This document shows positions 7,113-16,008 of a DNA stretch of 64,000 nt, piece after piece; within the stretch, counting starts at the first letter, position 1, and each line of letters starts with the position of its first letter. A program made the translations under genes and the position numbers. Source of the DNA: Moraxella nonliquefaciens (GTDB taxonomy: Bacteria > Pseudomonadota > Gammaproteobacteria > Pseudomonadales > Moraxellaceae). The stretch lies in assembly GCF_001679005.1 (NCBI RefSeq), contig NZ_LXTW01000032.1:248001-312000 (forward strand), in the 5' to 3' direction. The notes beneath the pieces were generated by a model that did not search any database, was not told the origin of the DNA, and saw nothing but the letters and a program-made list of their open reading frames with translations.

Positions 7113-9389
7113 ATGACACATATCGACCAAATCAAAGTTAAAAAAAGAGATGGTACTTTTGAACCCATTAACCTTGATAAGATACACAAAGTTATCACAT
7201 GGGCAGCTAAGGGATTAAACAACGTCTCAGTATCACAGGTGGAGCTAAAATCACACATTCAGTTTTATGATGGTATTGCCACTCGTGACATTCATGAAAC
7301 CATCATCAAAGCGGCGGCGGACTTAATCTCAGCACAAACACCCGATTATCAATATCTGGCGGCTCGTCTTGCCATTTTTCACCTGCGTAAAATTGCCTAT
7401 GGCGACTATGAAGTACCACATTTATATGACCATGTTGTCCGCTTGACTAAGATGGGCAAATATGATAAACATATTTTGGCAGATTATGACCGTGCTGAAT
7501 TTGATGAATTAAATGCTTACATTAATCACGAACGTGACATGAATCTTGCTTATGCGGCAGTTGAACAGATGATGGGCAAATATTTGGTTCAAGACCGTGT
7601 TACCAAAAAAGTTTATGAAAGCCCCCAGTTTTTGTACGTTTTGGTTGGTATGTGTCTGTTTGCCAGTTATGATAAGGCGGTGCGACTAGATTATATCAAG
7701 CGTTTTTATGATGCCACATCCAATTTCTACATTTCACTGCCAACGCCCATCATGTCAGGTGTACGCACGCCCACTCGCCAATTTAGTTCATGCGTGCTAA
7801 TAGAGTGTGGCGATGATTTGGACAGTATTAATGCCACAACATCCGCCATCGTTCGCTACGTCTCACAGCGTGCTGGCATTGGGGTGAATGCAGGGGCAAT
7901 TCGTGCCTTAGGTTCGCCCATTCGTGGTGGTGAAGCTCAACACACAGGTTGCATTCCCTTTTTTAAAATGTTCCAAGCAGCGGTTAAATCTTGTTCACAA
8001 GGCGGTGTTCGTGGTGGAGCAGCGACTTTGTTTTATCCATTATGGCATTTGGAGGTGGAGAGCTTACTTGTCCTAAAAAATAACCGTGGTGTGGAGGATA
8101 ATCGTGTTCGCCATATGGATTACGGTGTTCAAATTAACAAAACACTCTACACCCGACTCATCAAAAATGAAGAGATAACCCTATTCTCTCCCTCTGATGT
8201 GGCGGGGCTTTATGAAGCGTTTTTTGCTGACCAAGCTGAATTTGAACGTCTTTATACACGTTATGAAAATGATGAGAGCATCAGAAAACGTAAAATCCCT
8301 GCTCGTGAATTGTTCAGTCTCATGCTCCAAGAGCGTGCCAGCACAGGGCGTATTTACATTCAAAATGTTGACCATTGCAATACGCACAGCCCATTTGACC
8401 CATCAGTTGCTCCTGTTCGCCAGTCCAACCTATGTATGGAGATCGCCCTACCAACCAAACCGCTAGATAATATCAACGATGAGCATGGCGAGATTGCCCT
8501 TTGCACATTGTCCGCCATCAATCTGGGCAAAATTGACAAACCAGAAGACATCAAAGAACCTGCTGAACTTATCGTGCGTGCTTTGGATGCTTTGCTTGAT
8601 TATCAAGATTATCCTGTCATTGCTGCCAAAAATGGCAGTATGAAGCGTCGTACACTCGGTGTGGGTGTGATTAACTACGCTTACTATCTTGCCAAAAATG
8701 ATACACGCTATTCACAGGCAAAAGCGATTGGATTGACTCACCGTACCTTTGAGGCATTGCAATATTATCTGCTACAAGCATCTAATAAACTTGCCCAAGA
8801 AAAAGGGTCTTGTCCTGCCTTTGCTGAGACGACATACAGTCAAGGCATCTTACCAATTGACACTTATAAGGCGGATTTGGATAACATTTGTGATGAGCCA
8901 TTACATTTAGACTGGGAGGCTTTGCGTGTTAGCATCAAACAGCATGGGTTACGTAATTCTACCTTGTCAGCTCTTATGCCATCTGAGACATCCAGTCAAA
9001 TCGCCAATGCCACCAATGGCATAGAACCACCACGAGGTTTGGTATCGGTCAAACAGTCCAAAGACGGCATTTTAAAACAAGTTGTACCTGATATTGAAAA
9101 TTTGGCAGAGAAGTATGAACTATTATGGCAAATGCCTGATAATAACGGCTATCTAAAATTGGTCGGCATCATGCAAAAATTCATTGACCAGTCCATCTCT
9201 GCCAATACCAACTATGACCCTGCTAAGTTTGAGGGCAGAAAAGTCCCCATGAAAGTCATGATTCAAGACCTGCTTAGTGCCTATAAATTGGGCGTGAAGA
9301 CCTTGTATTATCATAATACCCGAGATGGAGCGGATGACAGTCAAGGCGAGTTAGATGATGGTTGTGCAGGCGGAGCGTGTAAACTGTAA
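7113..9389 (+). CDS. nrdA: Ribonucleoside-diphosphate reductase, alpha subunit (class Ia)
   Basis: 758 residues, close to E. coli NrdA (761). It reduces ribonucleoside diphosphates to deoxyribonucleotides together with the radical-bearing NrdB subunit. The ATP-cone allosteric domain occupies about residues 7-95 (K-K-R-D-G-T-F-E-P-I), followed by the ten-stranded barrel with Q-F-S-S-C-V-L (first active-site cysteine) and N-L-C-M-E-I (N-x-C-x-E catalytic motif). The C-terminus C-A-G-G-A-C-K-L holds the redox-active cysteine pair. Start ATG with AGGTGA upstream. Unusually, nrdB does not follow; the next gene is purF on the other strand. Confidence 0.98.
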   Translation: MTHIDQIKVKKRDGTFEPINLDKIHKVITWAAKGLNNVSVSQVELKSHIQFYDGIATRDIHETIIKAAADLISAQTPDYQYLAARLAIFHLRKIAYGDYEVPHLYDHVVRLTKMGKYDKHILADYDRAEFDELNAYINHERDMNLAYAAVEQMMGKYLVQDRVTKKVYESPQFLYVLVGMCLFASYDKAVRLDYIKRFYDATSNFYISLPTPIMSGVRTPTRQFSSCVLIECGDDLDSINATTSAIVRYVSQRAGIGVNAGAIRALGSPIRGGEAQHTGCIPFFKMFQAAVKSCSQGGVRGGAATLFYPLWHLEVESLLVLKNNRGVEDNRVRHMDYGVQINKTLYTRLIKNEEITLFSPSDVAGLYEAFFADQAEFERLYTRYENDESIRKRKIPARELFSLMLQERASTGRIYIQNVDHCNTHSPFDPSVAPVRQSNLCMEIALPTKPLDNINDEHGEIALCTLSAINLGKIDKPEDIKEPAELIVRALDALLDYQDYPVIAAKNGSMKRRTLGVGVINYAYYLAKNDTRYSQAKAIGLTHRTFEALQYYLLQASNKLAQEKGSCPAFAETTYSQGILPIDTYKADLDNICDEPLHLDWEALRVSIKQHGLRNSTLSALMPSETSSQIANATNGIEPPRGLVSVKQSKDGILKQVVPDIENLAEKYELLWQMPDNNGYLKLVGIMQKFIDQSISANTNYDPAKFEGRKVPMKVMIQDLLSAYKLGVKTLYYHNTRDGADDSQGELDDGCAGGACKL

Positions 9390-9412
9390 TTTGTATGTTG
9401 TAATTTGTATAA

Positions 9413-9444
9413 AAAATAAGCCCATCAGTTGATAGGCTTATTTT
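9413..9444. terminator. Bidirectional terminator between nrdA and purF
   Basis: 10-bp stem AAAATAAGCC / GGCTTATTTT between the convergent genes, with A-rich and T-rich flanks on either side, so it can work in both directions. Confidence 0.8.
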
Positions 9445-9461
9445 AATTTTATTCATCTGAT

Positions 9462-10973
9462 TTATTCCATAATTCCTGTGATATCCACAGGGTTGTTGGT
9501 AATTTGTGTTTTAGCACCATCATGTCGCTTGGCTTGTAGCTGTTGTAGATATTCTTCGTTAATCTGCCCTGCCACATAACAGCCATCAAATACCGAACAG
9601 TCAAAACCATCAACACGACTGTATTTGGTGTTATTGACCGCTTCTACCAAATCATCCAAATCCTGAAAAATCAAGCGGTCAGCTCCGATAATCTCACGCA
9701 CCTCATCAACCGTACGACCCGATGAGATAAGCTCACTGCGTACTGGCATATCAATGCCATAGACATTTGGAAAAATCACAGGCGGTGCAACAGATGCAAA
9801 AAAGACATTTTTCGCCCCTGCATCTCGTGCCATCTGAATAATCTCATGGCATGTTGTACCACGTACAATAGAGTCATCCACCAGTAGGACGTTTTTGTTT
9901 TTAAATTCCAAGGTAATGGCATTTAGCTTTTGGCGAACGCTTTTTTTACGCATGGACTGACCTGGCATGATAAAAGTACGCCCAATATAGCGGTTTTTGT
10001 TAAAGCCTTCACGATATTTGACACCCAAATGTGTGGCACATTCTAATGCTGAATTTCGAGAAGTATCAGGAATGGGAATCACCACGTCAATTTCGTGATT
10101 TTCACCCCATTCGGAGATGATTCTTTGGGCAAGTTTTTCCCCCATACGCATGCGAGCCTTATGCACCGAAATGTTATCAATGATACTGTCAGGGCGAGCG
10201 AAATAGACATACTCAAAGATGCAAGGTGTGTGCTTGATTTTGTCAGTACATTGTTTGGTGTGCAAATTATAATCCAAATCAACAAATACCGCCTCACCGG
10301 GGTTAATATCTCGCACCACCTCAAAGCCCAAAGCGGTCAAAGCCACCGACTCAGATGCCACCATATACTCAACACCAGCGGTACTTAGGCGACGACCATA
10401 AACTAAGGGGCGAATGCCGTTAGGGTCTCTAAATGCAAGCATGCCATGACCTGCTATTATCGCCACCACGCCGTACGCTCCTTGACAGCGGTCATAGACA
10501 GCTTGTAAGGCGGTAAAAATGTCATCGGGGGCGAGTTTGGTTTTGGTGAATTTTTGCAACTCATGGGCAAGAATATTGAGTAAAACCTCCGAATCCGAGT
10601 CGGTATTTAGATGACGGCGGTCATACTCATAGGCTTCTTTGGCAAGTGTGTCGGCGTTGGTTAAATTGCCATTATGTGCCAAAGCAATGCCATAGGGTGA
10701 ATTAACATACAAAGGCTGTGCTTCTGCTGTGCTTGATGTGCCTGCGGTCGGATAGCGGACATGACCGATACCAAAATTTCCCACCAAATTTACCATGTGT
10801 TTGTTTAAAAACACATCTCGCACCATGCCATTATCTTTACGCAGATACAAGCGGTCATCTTTTAGGGTAACAATCCCCGCCGCATCCTGCCCTCGATGCT
10901 GTAACATGGTCAAGCCATCGTATAACATTTGAGCCACAGGTTCATGGGCACACACACCAATCACACCACACAT
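9462..10973 (-). CDS. purF: Amidophosphoribosyltransferase
   Basis: 503 residues, the usual length. It catalyses the first committed step of purine synthesis, PRPP plus glutamine to 5-phosphoribosylamine. N-terminal Ntn-type glutaminase domain begins M-C-G-V-I-G-V with catalytic Cys2 after Met removal; the PRPP-binding signature V-L-L-V-D-D-S-I-V-R-G-T-T lies at about residues 365-377. Start ATG with TTTGGAG upstream. It lies downstream of cvpA, as in many gamma-proteobacteria, but a terminator overlaps the cvpA stop codon, so purF probably also has its own promoter in the 162-base gap. Confidence 0.98.
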   Translation of the reverse strand: MCGVIGVCAHEPVAQMLYDGLTMLQHRGQDAAGIVTLKDDRLYLRKDNGMVRDVFLNKHMVNLVGNFGIGHVRYPTAGTSSTAEAQPLYVNSPYGIALAHNGNLTNADTLAKEAYEYDRRHLNTDSDSEVLLNILAHELQKFTKTKLAPDDIFTALQAVYDRCQGAYGVVAIIAGHGMLAFRDPNGIRPLVYGRRLSTAGVEYMVASESVALTALGFEVVRDINPGEAVFVDLDYNLHTKQCTDKIKHTPCIFEYVYFARPDSIIDNISVHKARMRMGEKLAQRIISEWGENHEIDVVIPIPDTSRNSALECATHLGVKYREGFNKNRYIGRTFIMPGQSMRKKSVRQKLNAITLEFKNKNVLLVDDSIVRGTTCHEIIQMARDAGAKNVFFASVAPPVIFPNVYGIDMPVRSELISSGRTVDEVREIIGADRLIFQDLDDLVEAVNNTKYSRVDGFDCSVFDGCYVAGQINEEYLQQLQAKRHDGAKTQITNNPVDITGIME

Positions 10974-11125
10974 AATTACTTACTCCAAAAGTCTGGCAAC
11001 ATGCCAATTAGTTTAAGATTTATAAAAATAAAAATTTATCATCATCACACGCCTGCCATCACACCTGTGCATCATAAGATAATGTGCTGTTTTGGCTGGG
11101 CAGGCATAAGAGATTTTTGCATTAA

Positions 11126-11152
11126 AAAATCCGTCCTATTGATACGGATTTT
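11126..11152 (-). terminator. Intrinsic terminator overlapping the cvpA stop codon
   Basis: On the minus strand the stem AAAATCCGT / ACGGATTTT (9 bp, 9-base loop) is followed by a T run. The stop codon of cvpA (11136-11138) lies in the loop. It separates pyrD-cvpA from purF. Confidence 0.75.
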
Positions 11153-11639
11153 CCACCTGATTCCATGCCTTATCAAGTGTTTGGGTTAATAACGTCTGTG
11201 CCACAGGAGCAAAAGGTAATAAATTTTGGGCAAGTACAGACCCTTGCCATTGGGGCAGTTTAACCAGTAACGGAGATGTGATACTTAGGATGATCAGCAC
11301 TTTTAACACCCCTTTGCCAGCCCCTAAAATGCCACCTAAAAGATTGTCCAAAAATCCCAATTTTAAAAATTTTAAGGTTTTTAATGCAAGCCATGAGATA
11401 AGATGTGTGATGCTAACAATAATAAGTACAATCGCTAAGAACGCCAATGAGATTTGCAAAATCTCATTATCCACCACAGGGATGAATAAAGGCGAGAATG
11501 TTTTGGCAAGTGCTGATGCCATGATGAACGCAACAAACCACGCCACCAAAGACATGACCGTCTTAATCGCCCCTGCATGAAAGCCACGCCACAGACCTAC
11601 GAGTACCATCATAGCGATGAGAATATCAAGTATGCTCAT
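11136..11639 (-). CDS. cvpA: CvpA family membrane protein
   Basis: 167 residues, four predicted membrane helices. The N-terminus (M-S-I-L-D-I-L-I-A-M-M-V-L-V-G-L-W-R-G) is typical of CvpA, named for its role in colicin V production and found near purF in many bacteria. Its molecular role is still unclear; recent work in enterobacteria links it to envelope stress and bile tolerance. The start overlaps the pyrD stop by four bases (ATGA), so the two are translationally coupled. A terminator sits at its stop codon. Confidence 0.92.
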   Translation of the reverse strand: MSILDILIAMMVLVGLWRGFHAGAIKTVMSLVAWFVAFIMASALAKTFSPLFIPVVDNEILQISLAFLAIVLIIVSITHLISWLALKTLKFLKLGFLDNLLGGILGAGKGVLKVLIILSITSPLLVKLPQWQGSVLAQNLLPFAPVAQTLLTQTLDKAWNQVENPYQ

Positions 11640-12745
11640 GCCTTGTTCGCACTGCCCAAATCATGTTTGTTTGTGTTGCTTAAATCATCAAAATCATTGG
11701 GCTCATCTGTCATGGTCAAGGTACGCTCTTTGTAATTGGCAATACTTTGTATGCAATCTTGCACCAAAGAGGGGCCTTTATAAATCAGTCCTGAATACAG
11801 TTGTATAGCACTCGCCCCTGCACTTAGTTTGCGTACTGCCAAATCACCTGTATCAATGCCACCCACGCCAATCAAATCTACTTTGCCTGCCAGTCTCTTA
11901 GCAAATGATGTCAGCACCAGTGTGCTTTGATGGCTAAGTGGTCTGCCTGACAATCCACCTGTTTCATGGGCATATTCTTGATCTTCAACCCCCACCCGTG
12001 ATAATGTCGTATTTGTGGCGATGAGTCCATCAATATCAAAGTCAATGAGATTTTTAGCGATGTCATCTATTTGGCTTATCTCTAAGTCAGGAGCGATTTT
12101 TAGGGCAAGTGGCACATAATAGCCGTATTCATTTGCCAGTTTTGTATGGCAAGTCTTAATACCATCTAACAGATGAGCCAACTCATTTGCCCCTTGTAGG
12201 TTTCGTAAATTGGCGGTGTTGGGGCTGGATATGTTAATGGTGATATAACTGGCATAAGGATAGACCCGCTCTAAACAGTACACATAATCATCCAAAGCAC
12301 GTTCAACGGGCGTGGTTGCATTTTTACCAATATTAATGCCCAATACCCCCTTATATTTGGCACGCTCAATGTTGGTTATCATCTTATCCACGCCATCATT
12401 ATTAAAACCCATGCGATTGATGATTGCCCCACTGTCTGCCAAACGGAACATTCTTGGGCGCTCATTACCTGCTTGTGGTTTTGGTGTTACTGTGCCAATC
12501 TCCAAAAACCCAAAACCAAGCTCAGCCAAGGCATCAATATACTCGCCATTTTTATCAAGCCCTGCTGCCATTCCCACAGGGTTCATCAAGCTAATACCCA
12601 TGCAGTTGGTGGGCATTGACTGGCGTGGATAAGCAAATCCAAGCAAATGTGCTTTATGCAGTCGCTCTAAATTTTCAAGCGTCCATTCATGGGCTTTTTC
12701 AGGATGCATAGAAAACAGATAAGGGCGAAGTAAGCTGTATGACAT
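11636..12745 (-). CDS. pyrD: Dihydroorotate dehydrogenase (quinone), class 2
   Basis: 369 residues from ATG 12745, chosen because M-S-Y-S-L-L-R-P-Y-L-F matches the family start and a promoter lies just upstream; the frame extends 17 codons further without support. It oxidises dihydroorotate to orotate using quinone at the inner membrane. Seen: N-terminal quinone-tunnel helices, N-R-M-G-F-N-N, N-I-S-S-P-N-T and the FMN phosphate region G-V-G-G-I. The last 30 residues or so (T-M-T-D-E-P-N-D-F-D-D onwards) are an acidic tail absent from E. coli PyrD. Confidence 0.97.
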   Translation of the reverse strand: MSYSLLRPYLFSMHPEKAHEWTLENLERLHKAHLLGFAYPRQSMPTNCMGISLMNPVGMAAGLDKNGEYIDALAELGFGFLEIGTVTPKPQAGNERPRMFRLADSGAIINRMGFNNDGVDKMITNIERAKYKGVLGINIGKNATTPVERALDDYVYCLERVYPYASYITINISSPNTANLRNLQGANELAHLLDGIKTCHTKLANEYGYYVPLALKIAPDLEISQIDDIAKNLIDFDIDGLIATNTTLSRVGVEDQEYAHETGGLSGRPLSHQSTLVLTSFAKRLAGKVDLIGVGGIDTGDLAVRKLSAGASAIQLYSGLIYKGPSLVQDCIQSIANYKERTLTMTDEPNDFDDLSNTNKHDLGSANKA

Positions 12746-12775
12746 GGCTCTCTCAAAATGAATACATCTTTTGAC

Positions 12776-12803
12776 ATTATAACACATTCCATCCAACTAT
12801 CAA
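12776..12803 (-). promoter_or_regulatory. Predicted promoter of pyrD-cvpA
   Basis: Minus-strand -35 TTGATA (12798-12803) and consensus -10 TATAAT (12776-12781), spacer 16. The leader would be about 25 bases. Confidence 0.65.
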
Positions 12804-12845
12804 AAGGTTAATCGCCCACGCTTGATTTTGACCATGGGACTTTAA

Positions 12846-12874
12846 AAACCGCCCCAGTGGTTTTGAGGCGGTTT
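12846..12874 (-). terminator. Intrinsic terminator of norB
   Basis: Minus-strand stem AAACCGCC / GGCGGTTT with a T run, 15 bases after the norB stop. Confidence 0.75.
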
Positions 12875-12888
12875 GTGATGATGGCATT

Positions 12889-15162
12889 TTACCGATTGAT
12901 AGGAGCATTTCGGTGATGATTGTCATCATCTGTTTTGGCAAAGACCAATTTTATCACCTGCCATGCCACCGCCATTGCCCCGATGATAAATACCACATCA
13001 CCAATGGTACGAATCCATCTTAGCCTAACCAAAAAGTCCTGTTGTAAAAAACCCTCACTGCGAGCATACCACAGACCTTCGGTGATGGATGCATGGGCTT
13101 GATACACCCCAATGGGCAATAAACTTGTAACTATCATCAGTACAAGACCTGCGTTTAGTGCCCAAAAACTCAACCTCATCAAGCCATCATCAAAGAGATG
13201 GTTTGGACGAATATAACGCACAATCAACAGCACAAAGCCCAAAGCTAAGAATCCATATACCCCAAATAATGCAGCATGAGCATGAACGGCGGTTGTATTT
13301 AGCCCTTGGATATAAAACAGTGCCAATGGTGGATTTAGCATAAAACCAAACACGCCTGCACCAACCATATTCCAAAATGAGACCGCCACAAAATACAAAA
13401 TGGGCCATTTTAGCTTGTCCATCCATGGGGCTTGATGTTGTTTCTCCCAGTGTTCATAGGCTTCATAACCTAAAACCACCAATGGTACAACCTCCAAGGC
13501 AGAAAACGATGCACCGATTGCCATGATTGGCGTGGTTGTGCCTGTAAAATACAAATGATGAAACGTCCCTGGAACACCACCTAATAAAAACAGTGCTGCT
13601 GAGATGATGGTTGCTCCTGTGGCGGTTTTATAACGCACCAAACCAAGGTTATAAAAGATAAAGGCGAATGCCGCCGTTGCAAATACCTCAAAAAATCCTT
13701 CAACCCACAGATGTACCACCCACCAACGCCAGTATTCCATGATGGCAATGTTGGTACGTTCGCCATAAAACAGACCTGAGCCATAAAACAGACCGACACA
13801 TGCCACAGATGCCACAAAGATGGACAATAGATTCTTATCCCCTTTTTGCTTAAACCCATTAGCCCAACCACGTGCCATCAGCACAAGCCACAGCAAAATA
13901 CCAACAAATTTTAAAATTTGCCAAAAACGTCCCAAATCAATGAACTCATAACCTTGATGCCCAAACCAAAAATTAAGATGGGCAGGCATGATGTGTTTTA
14001 GAGCAAAGAATTGGGCAATGAATGAACCCACACACACGATGATGAGCGCCACCCACAAGATGTCCACACCCAATTTTTGGAATTTAGGGTCTTTGCCACC
14101 ATTGATGATGGGGGTTAAAAATAAACCTGCCGCCAAAAATGCCGTGGCAATCCAAAACAGCGCCGACTGGATGTGCCACGTTCGTACCAAAGCATAAGGC
14201 AACCAGTCTGCCACAGCAATGCCATAGAACGCATGCCCCTCCACCGTGTAGTGAGCAACGAAACCACCCAAAAATACTTGTAGCACAAATAAGGCCACCA
14301 CAAGCAGTCCATATTTACCTAATGCTTTTTGTGATGGGGTTAGGTTTATTTTGGTCAAAGGGTCAGACTCTGGCACCGCCAATTTAATCTCTTCTTCTTT
14401 TTTGGAAAATGCCCATGCCCAAATCAAAAATCCCACCCCAGCAATCAAAAACACCACGCTGGCAACTGACCATATAAAGTTCTCAGCGGTTGGCACGTTG
14501 TCAATCAGTGGTTCGTGTGGCCAGTTATTGGTAAATGTGGCATCAGTACCAGGACGATTTGTTGATGCAATCCATGCTGTCCAAAAATAAAAATTCGCCA
14601 AATGCTCCCGTGCGGTCAAATCAGGTAATGTGTTATTTTTCATGGCAAAATTTTCCCGAGTTTTGATGTACTTAGGGTCATTACCATACAGCTTGACATA
14701 ATAGGGAGCAACCTCATGGATTGCCTTGATACGTGTATCAGAGAGTACCACGATTTGTGTGCCATCATTTGCACTTGTGCGGTATTCCTCTTTTAGAGCC
14801 TGACGTAGCCCTGCTTGTTCGGATGATGTTAAGGCATCATACCCTTTGCCATAGATTTCATTAGCACGAATATTAAGCCAAGCCACCAATTCACGATGCA
14901 ACCAATCAGCCGTCCAGTCAGGAGCTTGATATGCACCATGCCCCAACACCGAACCCAATTGCATGCCGCCTGTTGTCTGCCATGCTGATTGACCTTTTAG
15001 GATATCATCTTCGGTCATGATGATGTTACCTTGACTGTCTATGAACTGCTGTGGAATGGGAGGTGCAGAGCGATAGACTTCTGCCCCACCCAAACCTAGT
15101 AATGTGAAAGTGCAAAGTAACACCCCAAACAGCACCCACCAGTGCTTTTTATACTCACCCAT
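12889..15162 (-). CDS. norB: Quinol-dependent nitric oxide reductase (qNor)
   Basis: 757 residues, as expected for single-subunit qNor (NorZ type), which is longer than cytochrome-c-type NorB because of an N-terminal quinol-binding extension. It reduces two NO to N2O at the cytoplasmic membrane. One N-terminal helix (W-W-V-L-F-G-V-L-L), a periplasmic domain of about 190 residues, then twelve or so helices. Metal-ligand histidines are visible in W-H-I-Q-S, H-L-W-V-E-G-F-F-E and H-A-H-A-A-L-F-G; the glutamates near the FeB site are present. Start ATG with AAGGAG upstream. An NsrR-type operator and a second dyad lie upstream. It serves NO detoxification or truncated denitrification. Confidence 0.97.
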   Translation of the reverse strand: MGEYKKHWWVLFGVLLCTFTLLGLGGAEVYRSAPPIPQQFIDSQGNIIMTEDDILKGQSAWQTTGGMQLGSVLGHGAYQAPDWTADWLHRELVAWLNIRANEIYGKGYDALTSSEQAGLRQALKEEYRTSANDGTQIVVLSDTRIKAIHEVAPYYVKLYGNDPKYIKTRENFAMKNNTLPDLTAREHLANFYFWTAWIASTNRPGTDATFTNNWPHEPLIDNVPTAENFIWSVASVVFLIAGVGFLIWAWAFSKKEEEIKLAVPESDPLTKINLTPSQKALGKYGLLVVALFVLQVFLGGFVAHYTVEGHAFYGIAVADWLPYALVRTWHIQSALFWIATAFLAAGLFLTPIINGGKDPKFQKLGVDILWVALIIVCVGSFIAQFFALKHIMPAHLNFWFGHQGYEFIDLGRFWQILKFVGILLWLVLMARGWANGFKQKGDKNLLSIFVASVACVGLFYGSGLFYGERTNIAIMEYWRWWVVHLWVEGFFEVFATAAFAFIFYNLGLVRYKTATGATIISAALFLLGGVPGTFHHLYFTGTTTPIMAIGASFSALEVVPLVVLGYEAYEHWEKQHQAPWMDKLKWPILYFVAVSFWNMVGAGVFGFMLNPPLALFYIQGLNTTAVHAHAALFGVYGFLALGFVLLIVRYIRPNHLFDDGLMRLSFWALNAGLVLMIVTSLLPIGVYQAHASITEGLWYARSEGFLQQDFLVRLRWIRTIGDVVFIIGAMAVAWQVIKLVFAKTDDDNHHRNAPINR

Positions 15163-15199
15163 CTCTTGCTCCTTATACGTGGCTTGATTAGGAATTTTG

Positions 15200-15205
15200 A
15201 TTATA
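15200..15205 (-). promoter_or_regulatory. Candidate -10 element of norB
   Basis: Minus-strand TATAAT, about 38 bases before the start codon. No good -35 lies at normal distance; the 35-bp dyad occupies that place, suggesting an activator- or repressor-controlled promoter. Confidence 0.4.
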
Positions 15206-15240
15206 TGGTCATTAAGATGACATAATCATCTGGATGACCA
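15206..15240. promoter_or_regulatory. 35-bp dyad in the norB promoter
   Basis: The outer arms TGGTCAT / ATGACCA and inner arms AGATGA / TCATCT form a nested palindrome. It also reads as two tandem copies of TCAT-N4-ATGAC, 17 bases apart (GTCAT 15208, ATCAT 15225). It covers the expected -35 region. The binding protein is unknown; it matches neither FNR nor NsrR consensus. Confidence 0.5.
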
Positions 15241-15245
15241 TTTTA

Positions 15246-15268
15246 AAGATACATTTAAAATATATCTT
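15246..15268. promoter_or_regulatory. NsrR-type operator upstream of norB
   Basis: 11-base arms AAGATACATTT and AAATATATCTT separated by one base. This follows the full 11-1-11 NsrR consensus (AAGATGCATTT-N-AAATGCATCTT) with only two central differences. NsrR is an iron-sulfur NO sensor that represses NO-detoxification genes; nsrR is not in this window. Confidence 0.85.
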
Positions 15269-15387
15269 TAAAGAATTGTACGCCCATCCATGTCCAAAAG
15301 TCAATCCCTAATGCACAATTTTTAAAATTTGTAATATTTTTATGGTTTTGATTGATAAAAGGTAACTTATTTTTATTTAAGCCTAAA

Positions 15388-15413
15388 AAACCGCCATCAA
15401 GAAGTGGCGGTTT
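15388..15413 (-). terminator. Intrinsic terminator of gpsA-sixA
   Basis: Minus-strand stem AAACCGCCA / TGGCGGTTT followed by T residues, 31 bases after the sixA stop. Confidence 0.8.
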
Positions 15414-15443
15414 ATAAATCAAATTTTTAAAAGCGTTGTCTTA

Positions 15444-15935
15444 TCAAGGCTGTGTGGGAGAAAATCGTTCACTTTGGCGTGCCTGACCCCAAGCGATAAC
15501 ATCGGTTGTCATCACCCGATATTCTGCCAGCTCAAACATGGATGGTAAATCCCCTGCCAAATACGCCACCATACGAGCCACTATCGGCATGTGACATACC
15601 ACTGCGATTGTCTTATTAGGTTCATCCCCATAATACGATGCAACAATCTGCTCAATGTCTGACACGCCTGCCACAGGGTCATCATTTGGGGTGATGCTGT
15701 CTAGTGTAATCAATGTAGGATTTTGTCCTTTGTCTTGGGCGATATTTTGTAAGATTTTGGCAGTTTGGTTGGCACGATGAAAGGGGCTGGTGATAATCAT
15801 ATCAAGGTTGTGTCTGTCGGCTAGATGTGTGCCAGTCTCTTTTGCCTGAGTTTGTCCAAATTCTGTCAAATCACGTCTCATGTCATCACCGCAGTAAGCG
15901 GTTGCTTGTCCGTGTCGGATAAAGATAAGTTTCAT
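15444..15935 (-). CDS. sixA: Phosphohistidine phosphatase SixA
   Basis: 163 residues from ATG 15935, chosen because GGGAG lies upstream and the protein then begins M-K-L-I-F-I-R-H-G-Q-A, the usual SixA start; the frame extends 32 codons upstream into the end of gpsA. Histidine-phosphatase superfamily: catalytic histidine in R-H-G (residue 8), a second arginine in S-P-F-H-R-A and the late histidine in V-C-H-M-P. E. coli SixA removes phosphate from phosphohistidine in ArcB or the nitrogen phosphotransferase system. It lies 73 bases after gpsA and is probably in its operon. Confidence 0.88.
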   Translation of the reverse strand: MKLIFIRHGQATAYCGDDMRRDLTEFGQTQAKETGTHLADRHNLDMIITSPFHRANQTAKILQNIAQDKGQNPTLITLDSITPNDDPVAGVSDIEQIVASYYGDEPNKTIAVVCHMPIVARMVAYLAGDLPSMFELAEYRVMTTDVIAWGQARQSERFSPTQP

Positions 15936-16008
15936 ATCAATACTCCCAAATCGTCTCTTTTTAAAATTATTAATGTCGTTGATATCATTGATGCCATTGC
16001 GTAATGGT

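Noticed and set aside
15340..15360. TTGATTGATAAAA region as a possible FNR site for norB.
   Set aside because: It lacks the TTGAT-N4-ATCAA symmetry and is far from the promoter.
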